Below are positions 53,012 through 61,943 of a stretch of DNA of 64,000 nucleotides, one piece after another. The stretch comes from Caballeronia temeraria (GTDB taxonomy: Bacteria > Pseudomonadota > Gammaproteobacteria > Burkholderiales > Burkholderiaceae): NCBI RefSeq assembly GCF_001544795.2, contig NZ_FCOI02000006.1:62001-126000 (forward strand), given 5' to 3'. Numbering within the stretch: position 1 is the first letter of the stretch; each line of letters starts with the position of its first letter. Under the pieces are notes generated by a model, which was not told the origin of the DNA, searched no databases, and saw only the letters and a list, made by a program, of their open reading frames with translations. Made by a program: the position numbers and the translations under genes.

Positions 53012-54697
53012 ATGGAATTTCGCGTTCTTATCATGGCGCCCTTCGGTCGCGACGCCGATGTTATTGCCGACGTCCTCGCGACCGACCGCCGAAGCTGCTT
53101 CGCGTGTTCTGATTCGGAATGTCTATTGAGGGAACTGGAGCGCGGAGCGGGCGTTGCGATCATCACGGAAGAATCCATTCAGAGTGATAGCGCCCGGGCG
53201 CTCGGGGAGTGGCTCGACCAGCAAGCAGCCTGGTCCGATCTCCCCATCATTCTGCTCTCGGGGCGTATGGCTGAGCGCCGTTCCGCCGCGAGCCTCCACC
53301 TGCTCGAACGGCTGGGGAACGTACTGGTTCTCGAGCGGCCGTTGAACTCCGAGACATTGCGTCGTGCGGTGACATCGTCCCTGCGCGCCCGTGCCCGACA
53401 GTATGAGTCGCGCAAGCATCTGGCGGAGTCTGAGCAGCATCTGGTCGAGCGCGTGAAAGCGCAAGAAGCGCTCGAGCACCTCAATGAATCGCTCGAAAGC
53501 CGTATCAGCGAACGCACGCGTGAGCTTGCATCGGCCAACGACCGGCTCATGAAAGAAATCCACGAGCGCGCCAAAGTGCAGGCCGTGCTCGTCCAGTCGC
53601 AAAAGATGGAAGCGCTGGGCCAACTGACCGGCGGCATTGCGCACGATTTCAACAATCTGCTGAATGTCATCATGGCCAACGCCGAGCTGCTTGCGCGCGT
53701 AAGTGATGATGAGCGGGTGCGCAAGATGGCTGCAACGATCAAACGCGCCACCGAGCGTGGTGGCAAGCTCACCGCCCAACTGCTCACGTTCTCACGCACG
53801 AGCAATCTCGACCTGAAGGCCGTGAACGTCACTTCGCTGCTGCAAGGCATGCGTGACATCATCTCGATCTCGCTGGGACCGGCGGTCGCGTTCTCGACCC
53901 ATGCGGATGCGAAAGATCTCTGGACCCGGGCGGACGCCAACCAGCTAGAACTCGCCGTGCTCAACCTCGCCATTAACGCGCGCGACGCAATGCCGGGCGG
54001 CGGACGCCTTTCCATCCACGCGAGCGAACGGCCTGCGCCGGATGAAACCCTTGCCGCCGGACGCTATGTTGTCGTCAGCGTGAGCGATGCTGGCACGGGC
54101 ATCGAGCCAGGCATCCTCGCTCGCGTGTTCGACCCGTTCTTTACGACGAAGCCGGTCGGAAAGGGCACCGGGTTGGGGCTGAGTCAAGTGTACGGAATCG
54201 CACGGCAGGCAGGCGGTATTGCGCGCATTGAGAGCGAGATGGGAAAAGGCACCACCGTAGAGATGTGGTTGCCGCTCGTAGCAAAGGAAACGCACGAAAT
54301 CGTCGCTGGTTCACACCCGGATAACCGCGCCGTGGAGGGGCGCCGCGTCCTCGTAATCGAGGACGACGAGGACGTCCGAAGCATGCTGGTCGAATGCCTG
54401 CAGGTTCTCGGTTACACCGTTTCGCACGCCCGCGATGGCGTCAGCGGTCTTGAGCGCCTTCGCCTCGACGACCCTGACCTGCTGATGGTCGACTATGCCA
54501 TGCCCGGAATGAACGGTTTGCAGGTCATAGAAAAGGCCCACGAATTGCGCGGGAATTTGCCAGTAATTCTTGCCACAGGCTACGCAGATGTCGATGTTTC
54601 GAAAATCACTGATAAGCGCTTCACGGCGCTGCGCAAGCCATTCCAACTCGACGAGCTTTCACGCGTGGTCCGCTTAGCACTGAGTGCGCCCGAATAA
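53012..54697 (+). CDS. hybrid sensor histidine kinase paired with the KaiC-like ATPase
   Basis: From ATG 53012, four bases after the KaiC-like stop, the 561-residue protein has an N-terminal receiver-like fold (1 to 120) lacking a clear phospho-aspartate (GAGVAIITEESI at that place). A coiled coil follows (130 to 190), then HisKA with LTGGIAHDFNNLLNVIMANA (His211), HATPase with NLAINARDAMPGGG and GTGLGLSQVYGIA, and a C-terminal receiver with LLMVDYAMPGMNG. No membrane helices. The tight spacing suggests translational coupling and a shared signalling path with the KaiC-like protein. Confidence 0.92.
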   Translation: MEFRVLIMAPFGRDADVIADVLATDRRSCFACSDSECLLRELERGAGVAIITEESIQSDSARALGEWLDQQAAWSDLPIILLSGRMAERRSAASLHLLERLGNVLVLERPLNSETLRRAVTSSLRARARQYESRKHLAESEQHLVERVKAQEALEHLNESLESRISERTRELASANDRLMKEIHERAKVQAVLVQSQKMEALGQLTGGIAHDFNNLLNVIMANAELLARVSDDERVRKMAATIKRATERGGKLTAQLLTFSRTSNLDLKAVNVTSLLQGMRDIISISLGPAVAFSTHADAKDLWTRADANQLELAVLNLAINARDAMPGGGRLSIHASERPAPDETLAAGRYVVVSVSDAGTGIEPGILARVFDPFFTTKPVGKGTGLGLSQVYGIARQAGGIARIESEMGKGTTVEMWLPLVAKETHEIVAGSHPDNRAVEGRRVLVIEDDEDVRSMLVECLQVLGYTVSHARDGVSGLERLRLDDPDLLMVDYAMPGMNGLQVIEKAHELRGNLPVILATGYADVDVSKITDKRFTALRKPFQLDELSRVVRLALSAPE

Positions 54698-55231
54698 GAT
54701 CTAAACGTCGCGCGGCCGAAGAGAGAATATCGAACCTCTTGGTTGTTATCGGAACGACGGACGACGGGCGAAGGCATGACGAAACGACAGTCTTGGCGCG
54801 GAGCTAGAGAACTGCCCGCATCGCGAGGACGCGGCGCACAACTAGCAATGCGACGTGTAGTTCCCTGCACTGCGAAAGCCCATGTACGGTGACGAGCCCC
54901 AAAAGCCATAGGAAGATGCGTCCGCGCTCGGGTTTGTCTTTGTGTTAGGATTGCTATCTACATGAAACAGATTTTACGACGGCGTTATGTCAACACCCTG
55001 CGGCCACGAGACGCGAGCCTCGAAACCAGAGAAGAAACATGAAGTGAGTCAACCGCCTCCGGACTCACGGGCCCGTATATGCCGTTGCATAGGAATCGTC
55101 TTATTCATGGTAACTGGTTGTCAGCCAGCGCGCAGCAGCAAAGCTTGGAAAGTTGCCTCCACTTTTTCGCCTTTTCGAACGACGTGCGCTGCTGCTCCGC
55201 CACGTTTTCGCGGGACGCCACGCCTGCTCCA
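54698..55231. other. gap without a supported gene
   Basis: Short frames only. Nothing structural is evident apart from the terminator of the convergent toxin-antitoxin operon at the right end. Confidence 0.3.
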
Positions 55232-55258
55232 GAAAAGGAAAGGGCCCTTGCGGCCCTT
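55232..55258 (-). terminator. intrinsic terminator of the toxin-antitoxin operon
   Basis: Reverse strand: stem AAGGGCC/GGCCCTT (55258-55252 and 55246-55240) with a five-base loop, followed by TCCTTTTCT. It lies four bases after the toxin stop. Confidence 0.75.
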
Positions 55259-55261
55259 GGT

Positions 55262-55585
55262 TCATCGCTCCTGCCGGGTGTCCCATACTCTGAGGATGAC
55301 GATGCTGGTTGGGACCGGTTCGTATGCAGGCATGATTTCGTAGTGAATCTCGTAATCTCCCTGCAAACAAATGTCCTTGTGGACCTCCCGCGCCGGCGGA
55401 CCTTCCCAGCCGTCCAGTTCTTCACCTATCCGATGCCGCAGATTCGCGCCCAGTGATCGGGCTTCGGCGTTCAGCGCTTTCACGATCTCGCGCGCCTTCT
55501 TTGCGCCGTTTATCTTCTTCTCAAACTCGAAAATACTTAGCAGGTCAGACGCCGATTTGCTCGTGAACAGGACGGGGATCGCCAT
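55262..55585 (-). CDS. ParE/RelE-superfamily toxin
   Basis: The 107-residue protein has the small alpha/beta fold of the RelE/ParE superfamily: VLFTSKSASDLLSIFEFEKK, LRHRIGEELDGWEGPPAREV, HKDICLQGDYEIHYEIMP and the last strand SIVILRVWDTRQER. The C-terminal arginine-containing strand is the usual active region. Members cleave mRNA or poison gyrase, and the sequence does not say which. It begins one base inside the antitoxin stop. Confidence 0.78.
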   Translation of the reverse strand: MAIPVLFTSKSASDLLSIFEFEKKINGAKKAREIVKALNAEARSLGANLRHRIGEELDGWEGPPAREVHKDICLQGDYEIHYEIMPAYEPVPTSIVILRVWDTRQER

Positions 55586-55860
55586 TAGTCGCCAACCTTC
55601 GGCAAAGGCAGTTCGTCGTCCGTGCCCAGCGAATCCGCCCAGCGTTCGATGGCTTCCATCGACACGAGACGTCCTGAGTCAACGTCGTCCAAGCCTTCCT
55701 GGATCATCTGGCGTTCGCGCTCGGCGCGAGCCATATACGCCACTACCGCCTTGCGCACAATCCACTGCTTCGAACGGTCCAGGCGCGCTGCCATGTCGTC
55801 CATCCTGTCCACGAGATTCACGGGCAATTGAGCTGTCACCGTTTTCAACGCTTCCGCCAT
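55585..55860 (-). CDS. ribbon-helix-helix antitoxin
   Basis: The 91-residue protein starts at ATG 55860 behind GGAGG. The N terminus is a CopG/ParD-type RHH DNA-binding domain (KTVTAQLPVNLVDRMDDMAA, LDRSKQWIVRKAVVAYM). The acidic C-terminal half (MIQEGLDDVDSGRLVSMEAI) would wrap the toxin. It precedes and overlaps the toxin gene, the usual order, and probably represses its own promoter. No clear operator palindrome was identified. Confidence 0.82.
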   Translation of the reverse strand: MAEALKTVTAQLPVNLVDRMDDMAARLDRSKQWIVRKAVVAYMARAERERQMIQEGLDDVDSGRLVSMEAIERWADSLGTDDELPLPKVGD

Positions 55861-55965
55861 CGCACCCTCCGCCTCTTGCGTTCGGTGACTCCTATTATAT
55901 CGCAATAGCCTTGTCTCAATAGTGTTTCTGAGGGGTTAACCAGCACAACCTTGTTCGTGAATCCT

Positions 55966-56014
55966 CGGTGAGCTTCTCCGGGGGCCGTTCCGTCTTAGCG
56001 GTGAGCTTTTCCGG
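55966..56014. repeat. pair of 16-bp direct repeats
   Basis: CGGTGAGCTTCTCCGG (55966-55981) recurs as CGGTGAGCTTTTCCGG (55999-56014) with one mismatch. Read on the reverse strand they encode two SPEKLT/PPEKLT units in one frame. They lie between the antitoxin promoter and the next gene's stop. Paired repeats like these occur at ends of some insertion sequences, but no transposase remains. Confidence 0.6.
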
Positions 56015-56042
56015 GGACGACGCTGTCGCCACACGCGCGCGC

Positions 56043-56690
56043 TCAGGCATCGCCCCCCTCCTCATCTGACTGATCACTACCCGCGTCGCCGGGGGCGTGG
56101 CCAGGTTCGTCGTGCGACTCATCGATCGGCTTGTCGCGGCCGCGTCTTTCACCGTTCGTGGGCGGCGGCGTCGGTGCGCGCAGTGTGGGCAGCCCGAGCT
56201 GGGCGAGCGCCTCGCTCGCTTGCCCCATGAATGCCTCGGGCCACGTCGCACAGAGAAACTCGAACGCCGGGCGGGCCTCGCGCAGCAGTTCGGCCAGCCG
56301 CGCGCTTTCCGCGGCGTACGCGGTGACATCGAAGTGAGTGGTCGGGCGCGCGCCATACATGACCCGCTGCACCAGCTTCACCGCACCATGGTCGGCGGTG
56401 AAGTCGAGCACCGGTAGGAAGCGCCGCGCCGAACGGAGCGCGGCGCCATAGGTTTCGGCGAGCCCAATCACCACCGCGAGCTCGAGCCGGGACGGCCTCA
56501 CCGGCAGCAGCGGCACCGCATCGCCGTGCGCGGTCAGCCACGCGGCGGCCGCCCGGCGTTTCAGGGTGATCGCTTCATCAAGTTCAAGCACGACGCGCGC
56601 GATCGCGGCGGTCGGCGCCTCGGCCGGCCACCGCTCAAAATCGTTCGGCTCGTCGTTTTTTTCGTGATCCGGCGGCAAGGCTTGCGCCAC
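56043..56690 (-). CDS. hypothetical protein
   Basis: A 215-residue frame beginning at GTG 56690 behind GGAGAGGG. The middle (about 25 to 165) is alpha-helical, with ALRSARRFLPVLDFTADHGA and LREARPAFEFLCATWPEAFM. The last 45 residues are highly charged and disordered (GDAGSDQSDEEGGDA). There is no signal peptide, membrane segment or recognisable domain. Codon bias and the ribosome site support a real gene. Confidence 0.6.
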   Translation of the reverse strand: MAQALPPDHEKNDEPNDFERWPAEAPTAAIARVVLELDEAITLKRRAAAAWLTAHGDAVPLLPVRPSRLELAVVIGLAETYGAALRSARRFLPVLDFTADHGAVKLVQRVMYGARPTTHFDVTAYAAESARLAELLREARPAFEFLCATWPEAFMGQASEALAQLGLPTLRAPTPPPTNGERRGRDKPIDESHDEPGHAPGDAGSDQSDEEGGDA

Positions 56691-57064
56691 GGCCCTCTCC
56701 CCTATGTTGTAAATTGGAAGTCGGGAATTCTACCCCTGAAACGCTATCCCGATAATAGACACTATCAGACTTGAACTTTAATAGACCTCGACTATGAGTG
56801 CGACGTTGCCGCTTGCGTTGGGGTCAACGTCGATTCGGTGCGAAAGCTCCGCAGCATGGGCTTCGATGGAGCCAGGGATGTCAGTGCTCACGAGTTGCTG
56901 GAAGCTTTGCCTTCCGCTCGCTGTTGATCGAATCGCTGAGTCGCCGAGCTAATGCCCACGGAATTATCGCCGCGGGGCCGGTCCGCGGAGGATTGCACGC
57001 AAAATGAAGAACTCTGGCTTGCCGACGTTGCTGAGAAGTGGCTCGAACTTTGATCAGCCTTGAA
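56691..57064. other. AT-richer gap with no clear gene
   Basis: The stretch 56703-56800 is more AT-rich than the window average and probably holds promoters for the leftward gene. A short forward frame (56953-57054, starting MPTELSPRGRSAEDC) has coding-like composition, but only 33 codons and no family. Confidence 0.3.
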
Positions 57065-57340
57065 TCATTTTTTCGGTCGAGTTTCGCTGGACGGTAGGAT
57101 GTTGCCGTCTAACACCGGCTTCTCTAACGCTGTACGCATAAGCTCAAGTAGCTTCGCGCCTTGCCTATCGTCGTCAATCTCCCATGCGAGCGGTACGAAG
57201 TCTTCGGTGCGAGCATATGGCTCGCCGTTCCGATAAAACACTTCGCAGATGCCGCACCAGGTCTCGCATTCGGTACGAATCTTAACAAGCCGGTAATCCG
57301 ACTCCTCAGGCGTCTCCGAGTCAGTGATTTCAGTCCGCAT
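57065..57340 (-). CDS. hypothetical acidic protein
   Basis: The 91-residue protein has a cysteine pair (CETWCGICEVF) and a regular soluble pattern with VPLAWEIDDDRQGAKLLELM. It begins three bases after the stop of the upstream gene 57344-57607, forming a two-gene unit. Family not recognised; composition is convincing for real coding. Confidence 0.55.
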   Translation of the reverse strand: MRTEITDSETPEESDYRLVKIRTECETWCGICEVFYRNGEPYARTEDFVPLAWEIDDDRQGAKLLELMRTALEKPVLDGNILPSSETRPKK

Positions 57341-57343
57341 TCG

Positions 57344-57607
57344 TCACGTTTGGGGATGCGGACCGCCCTCACACTCGTCCGTGCCGTCTGCGTCGGTCAG
57401 GCGTTCGATGCGCACGTAGCGAATTTCTTCTCCGTCGCGCGGATGGGCGACGTGTTCCCCGATCGCGAAGCGGAGATTGGGGGCGCGCCTCATCGCCGTC
57501 TTGATGGCCTGCTTGGCATCGAGTTTAGATACTTTATCCGAGAGCACCAGCGCGGCGCCGATCGGCAGGATCAGCAGACGCGCGAACATGAACTCGTCGT
57601 CGTGCAT
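57344..57607 (-). CDS. hypothetical protein
   Basis: From ATG 57607 (GAGG about nine bases upstream) the 87-residue protein starts with a hydrophobic segment (FMFARLLILPIGAALVLSD), then SKLDAKQAIKTAMRRAPNLR and an acidic end. The frame is open further upstream to 57946, but that sequence is not protein-like. Pairs with the gene at 57065. Confidence 0.55.
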   Translation of the reverse strand: MHDDEFMFARLLILPIGAALVLSDKVSKLDAKQAIKTAMRRAPNLRFAIGEHVAHPRDGEEIRYVRIERLTDADGTDECEGGPHPQT

Positions 57608-58297
57608 CGCGGACCTCGGCTCGTGATGGATGGCCGGTATTAAAAGCACGTTGCATTCCCCGACCTCCTGTGTGCAAAAATTTGTACGGGACGATTGGGG
57701 CGGCGGGAGTAATAGCGGCGGAATAAGTGGGGGAGCGTCCCATAAGCGTCTTTGGCATCCTGCGATCGATGAACTGTTGAATGTGAACGGAGAACGGCGG
57801 GGCGGACACGACTTGCTAACGCCGCGAAAGAAAGCAAGGCGTTGACCGAAGACTCGCGAAGCGGCGCCCAGGCCGGTACCGAGCTTGTCTCGAAGGCCGG
57901 CGAAACTGGGAACGATTAGCTTCGGCCTTACAGCTTCAAGAAACAAACTGTCGCTTGAGAATTCGAAACGGATGGACGCGATAACGGGCGCTAGCGAAGA
58001 ATAGCGCTCAGATCACCACATTATTTGCATGGCGAAATTCAAGGCGCTGCGCAAAGCGTAAGCCGCGCCGCAGGTTGAACTCGCTCCCGCCCTCTCAATG
58101 AGAGGTCACAAAGTGTGGGCCCATCACCTCTGTCATTGGCAGACCATGCTGAGCGAGAAAGCTCCGCCGAACGCCCGCAGAGTGCGCAGGCATTTGAAAC
58201 CGCGTTCTGCAGAGCCCTCCTTAAGTGCTGGCACGCTCGCTGCTCTTTAGTGACCGGCCAGACCCACGTCTGGACGGCAACGCGCTGGAGGGCAAGG
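57608..58297. other. gap without a supported gene
   Basis: Frames overlap on both strands without starts or families. The forward promoter for the YqjE-like gene should be near the right end. Confidence 0.3.
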
Positions 58298-58672
58298 ATG
58301 ACAATCCAGAGAAAAATCGCCAAATGGCGCAAGATCAGCCATTTCTGCACGGGACGGCTCGTTGATTACGGCGAACTGATTCCAATCGAACTCGCTGAGA
58401 CGAAGAAACGCGTGCTGCATGAAGTGGTCGCGCTCATCGGGCTCACGATTGGCTTGCTGTTCACACTGTCTTTCGTGTCGATCGCGGTGATCGTAACAGC
58501 GACCGGCACGCCGCATCTCGTGCTGACGGCGTGGTGCGTGGCGGGTGCGTGGTTTGCGATTGCGGTGATCGCTTTGATCGTCATGCTGTCGCGCAAGCCC
58601 GCTGAACCGTTCCGTTTGCTGCGCGAAGAGTTGCGTCGAGACGTCGACGCCATCAGGGAGGCGGCGCAATGA
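58298..58672 (+). CDS. YqjE-type phage holin-family membrane protein
   Basis: The 124-residue protein starts at ATG 58298 behind GGAGGGCAAGG. Two hydrophobic helices (about 43 to 66 and 77 to 98) connected by a short loop are flanked by charged helices, the layout of the YqjE/holin-X family. The N-terminal helix has ELAETKKRVLHEVVALIGLT. Despite the name, members are chromosomal membrane proteins of unknown function, usually near DUF883 genes. Confidence 0.8.
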   Translation: MTIQRKIAKWRKISHFCTGRLVDYGELIPIELAETKKRVLHEVVALIGLTIGLLFTLSFVSIAVIVTATGTPHLVLTAWCVAGAWFAIAVIALIVMLSRKPAEPFRLLREELRRDVDAIREAAQ

Positions 58673-58971
58673 AGCACGCGCGAGCCCAGGAAGCCGTGCT
58701 CGCGCGCATGGCGGAATCACGCGCGGAGCTCATCGCCGCACGTATCGCAAGCGAACCCGTCAGCGTCTCGCGCGTGCCGCGCACATTGCCGGCCACCACG
58801 CGTGCCGCACCGTGGTTCCTGCGCACACCCAACGCGGAATTGGTCGCGCTTGCGCTCGTCGGCGTCGCCATCCTCGGGCTGCGTCGCACGGTGCAGACGG
58901 CAGTCGGAGCGGGATTGAGCGCGTCGACCCATCGGGTGGTCGACGGGGTGCTCGATGCGCTGCGCAACTGA
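58669..58971 (+). CDS. small YqjK-like hypothetical protein
   Basis: The 100-residue protein overlaps the YqjE-type gene by four bases, so the two are co-translated. It has a charged N-terminal helix (EAVLARMAESRAELIAARI) and one hydrophobic helix near 55 to 72. Position and layout match the yqjK slot of the yqjD-yqjE-yqjK order, but sequence similarity alone is not decisive. Confidence 0.65.
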   Translation: MKHARAQEAVLARMAESRAELIAARIASEPVSVSRVPRTLPATTRAAPWFLRTPNAELVALALVGVAILGLRRTVQTAVGAGLSASTHRVVDGVLDALRN

Positions 58972-59125
58972 CTTTTCGTCGTCACCTCGGAATGGTGGCG
59001 TCACCATCGACGATGCTCGTTTCATCGATGCCTACTTCGGGCACGCTCGCAAGTTGGGGCTGCGCCAGGCTCCAAAGCTCGTCTGAGCGGCCGCTGTCAA
59101 CCACTTTCGCGGCGGTGATACGTGC

Positions 59126-59800
59126 TCAACAGCTTCGTGACAGTCCAAACACCGAAGTGTCAAGGCACGCCAAAAGACCGCCAGGCCCAGTATAAATCGC
59201 CGTGCAACCCGCCTCCCGCAGCGCCTCTTCGGCGAATCCGCCAGACAACAAGCCCAACGCCCGTAAGCCAGCGCATGTTGCAGCTTGCGCGTCGTACGGC
59301 GAGTCGCCGATAGCGATCGCATCGGACGGCGAGACGCCAAGCTTGTGTATTGCCATCTCAAAGACATCGGGTGCCGGCTTGGAACTCTGAACATCCTCTG
59401 AAGAAACGATCGCGTCAAAAATGTCTGCGACCTCTGCAATCTGCAGATAGGCATCGAGCTCGTCCTTTTTTGCTGAGGAAGCGACCGCGAGCTTGATGCC
59501 ATTGGCTCGCATTCGCTGCAGCAAGGCCGGCACCGCGGAGAAGGGACGAACGAGTGGCAGATAGACGCTTTTGAAGTGCTTGCCGCGCCACTCTTCGAGC
59601 GCGGGGCCACATTCATCGATCTGCCGCGGAGTGAGGAACTCTGGAAGGAGATTGTCACCGCCTTTGCCGATCTGGCTGCGAGCCTGCTCGAAAGTCACGT
59701 TGTGGCCAAATTGGACGAATGCCTCGTGCCAAGCGAGCGCATGCAGATCGACGGAATCGATCAAGGTTCCATCAACGTCAAAGATCGCGGATTTGGACAT
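59126..59800 (-). CDS. HAD-family phosphatase (beta-phosphoglucomutase-like subgroup)
   Basis: The 224-residue enzyme has motif I FDVDGTLIDSV at 7 to 17, motif II VASSAKKDE near 104, motif III SSKPAPDVFEMA near 139 and motif IV IGDSPYDAQAA near 163. The cap domain is helical (subclass I). It hydrolyses a small phosphorylated sugar or other metabolite; the substrate cannot be read from sequence. It lies 13 bases downstream of the glycosyltransferase on the same strand. Confidence 0.88.
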   Translation of the reverse strand: MSKSAIFDVDGTLIDSVDLHALAWHEAFVQFGHNVTFEQARSQIGKGGDNLLPEFLTPRQIDECGPALEEWRGKHFKSVYLPLVRPFSAVPALLQRMRANGIKLAVASSAKKDELDAYLQIAEVADIFDAIVSSEDVQSSKPAPDVFEMAIHKLGVSPSDAIAIGDSPYDAQAATCAGLRALGLLSGGFAEEALREAGCTAIYTGPGGLLACLDTSVFGLSRSC

Positions 59801-59813
59801 GTGACGCTCCTAT

Positions 59814-60563
59814 TCAGTTACCTTTAAGCGGTGTGGCGGTGCTTCGTGGCGCGCCGAGCATCGGCTCGCTCCCGCGCGCGTCGCTTGACGATTCCCGCCG
59901 GCTCACCTTGAGCCTTTCCGATACCGCGCGCAAGGTGGCACCGAAGCCCTGCGGTGTGCGGGATAGCGTTCGCGCGCTGGTGTCGACACGCACCTTGTTG
60001 GTCCGGGCGATGGCGAAGCCGTTCTCCCTGAGCGCATGGACAAGTGCAACGTCCTCGTTGAAGGCGAGTGGCTGAAATCCGCCAGTGGCTTCGTAAGCGG
60101 CCGCGGACAGTCCGAGATTGGCACCATGCACATGGCGATGTCCCTCCACATCGCGGTACGTCGCGAGAAAGTCGGCTCTTGTCTCGGCTTGGTGGCCCGT
60201 CCAATCGGAGACCGTGATCACCCCACACACCGCGTCCGTCGCACACTCGAGTTGCTGCACGAGCCAGTCCGCGTGTACGGTCGTGTCGGCGTCCGTGAAA
60301 GCAAGCCATCGCGCTTCGTGGGCGATGACGGTGCGCGCCCCGAGGTCGCGTGCACTGCCAACGTTGCGCTCGGACGTGCTAAGGACGAGCGCCCCGCTTG
60401 ATACCGCGATCGCTTCGGTGAAATCGCTGCAGCCGTCGGCGACCACCACCATCAGCACGCGCTCGCCACCGAGGCGCGGATGCGAAGCGGCGATTCGAAT
60501 GGAATTAAGGCATCGTGCGATAAGGGCAGCTTCATTGTGCGCAGGGATCACGACGCCGAGCAT
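59814..60563 (-). CDS. family 2 glycosyltransferase
   Basis: The 249-residue GT-A enzyme starts MLGVVIPAHNEAALIARCLN and has the metal site AFTDADTTVHADWL near 92. HVHGANLGLSAAAYEATGGF and FNEDVALVHAL carry the ED acceptor motif. No membrane helices. It forms a two-gene unit with the HAD phosphatase, a pairing seen in small-glycoside pathways, but the product is unknown. Confidence 0.88.
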   Translation of the reverse strand: MLGVVIPAHNEAALIARCLNSIRIAASHPRLGGERVLMVVVADGCSDFTEAIAVSSGALVLSTSERNVGSARDLGARTVIAHEARWLAFTDADTTVHADWLVQQLECATDAVCGVITVSDWTGHQAETRADFLATYRDVEGHRHVHGANLGLSAAAYEATGGFQPLAFNEDVALVHALRENGFAIARTNKVRVDTSARTLSRTPQGFGATLRAVSERLKVSRRESSSDARGSEPMLGAPRSTATPLKGN

Positions 60564-60982
60564 AGTCTTCCTTTTCGTTATTTATTAACAGCTGCTGCAG
60601 GGCCGCGGGCGCAAGTTCGACCGATCGCGAACGCGCACCGAATGAGTCCGGCCGGCTTACCCGCCTCATCGAACTCGACCTAGCAATCAGCTTGCCTGAG
60701 CCGAGCCCATGTCTCAGCAGGCCAAGCATGCGCAAACTTTCTGGCCAACTCGATTGAACGCTTGGAGGGAATGCTCGAGCGCACGCGCAGCCCCCGGAGA
60801 TCGCAGCTACATCGTTGAGGTTGCACGGATGCCGACCCCGTGTCGAGGCCAGCTCGTGCCTTCAGGAAGCCTCAGCTCTGACCAGGAACACGATTTGCAG
60901 GATTAACGGGCGGCGGACCGGCGACCGGCCATTAGCGCGCAGCAGAACGTCCTCCCATCTCTAACGTCATCAGGGAGCGAAA
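60564..60982. other. gap without a supported gene
   Basis: No convincing frame. Divergent promoters for the glycosyltransferase and the CsbD-like gene are expected here. Confidence 0.3.
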
Positions 60983-61309
60983 ATGGACTCAAATACAACA
61001 GAAGGAAACGTCAAGGAAATTGCCGGCACGGTGCAGGACGCTGCCGGTAAGGTGCAGGACGCGGCCGGTGAGTTGCTGGCGAAGACGGGCACGCAGGCGG
61101 TCGGCAAGGCGCGCGAACTCGGCGGCAAGGCGCAGCAGCTTTACGCCGATACGACGGAAATCGTACGAGACAAGACCGTTGATAGTCCGCTGACCGCGCT
61201 TGCAGTGGCCGCTGGATTAGGTTTCCTGCTGGGTGCGATTTGGGCAACCGCGAATTCAGCGCCCCCACGTTCTTACCCAAAATGGTACCGGGGCGATGAC
61301 CGATATTAA
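60983..61309 (+). CDS. CsbD-like stress protein with C-terminal membrane anchor
   Basis: The 108-residue protein begins MDSNTTEGNVKEIAGTVQDA, with a short internal repeat (VQDAAGKVQDAAGEL) typical of CsbD-like amphipathic helices. A single hydrophobic helix (LTALAVAAGLGFLLGAIWA, about 73 to 91) and a basic tail resemble the DUF883/ElaB anchor. GGGAGCG precedes the ATG. Role in general stress is inferred from the family. Confidence 0.78.
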   Translation: MDSNTTEGNVKEIAGTVQDAAGKVQDAAGELLAKTGTQAVGKARELGGKAQQLYADTTEIVRDKTVDSPLTALAVAAGLGFLLGAIWATANSAPPRSYPKWYRGDDRY

Positions 61310-61334
61310 CGCGAGACTACGGACTGCAGCACCG

Positions 61335-61557
61335 TCAAAGCATCGCGAGACGGACGCGGAAACACTTTTCTGCGGTATCGAGCGTCAAGGCGCTCCATTG
61401 AATGGCGTGGAGCTTGGTGCCCATACCGAGAAAACCGCCTTCGGACAGCACAGGGTAGGCGATCCCTCCGCCCCGCACGTCGAGCATGATGTCCGAAATT
61501 TTGCCGATGTTCGCCGTCCGATGAGCGAACCTAGTTGCCATCCAGCGTAGCGGCTGC
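61335..61557 (-). pseudogene. PRC-barrel domain gene remnant
   Basis: The reverse strand first reads AATLDGN, stop, VRSSDGE and then, in a shifted frame, NIGKISDIMLDVRGGGIAYP, VLSEGGFLGMGTKLHAIQWS and ALTLDTAEKCF before a premature stop. This is the PRC-barrel fold with a nonsense codon, a frameshift and a lost C terminus. No intact copy is in the window. Confidence 0.82.
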
Positions 61558-61614
61558 CACGATTTCCGGCCCCGGCCCTTCAAGCAGAGGGCAGCAGGTT
61601 CCAACACGTGCGCA

Positions 61615-61775
61615 GGCTTGCGGCTTGGCCTTTTTTTATCGTCAAACAGATCATCGCCTCTCACAACGGAGCCATCACGGTCGAGTCAGACAATCGAAGG
61701 ACGGTGTTTGAAGTCGTTTTACCGAGAAACGCCAACGTCCAACAGCCGGTCCAGCACCTGCCACCAACTCAGTAG
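61615..61775 (+). pseudogene. C-terminal stub of a histidine kinase
   Basis: The frame reads GLRLGLF, then two extra T in a run of seven, then IVKQIIASHNGAITVESDNR and RTVFEVVLPR to a stop at 61775. This is the G2 box and last strand of a HATPase domain. Everything upstream is missing. It sits 168 bases before a receiver gene, as a kinase partner would. Confidence 0.75.
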
Positions 61776-61943
61776 TCCACTTCTTTTTGGTGGCGCATCC
61801 GGCATCGCACCCTGCGTTGACGGCAGCTGATTCGCGGGAGCTGAAACGTTTCCTTCGACCCAGGCGCCTACCGCTAACTTGGCCTGCGGCTCACACCGGC
61901 GATCAAACCTCGCGAGGGCATACCCGTTGCTGACAGGGAAAGC

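Noticed and set aside
58298..58672. Evidence for a prophage from the 'phage holin' family name
   Set aside because: YqjE-type holin-family proteins are ordinary chromosomal membrane proteins; no other phage gene is nearby.
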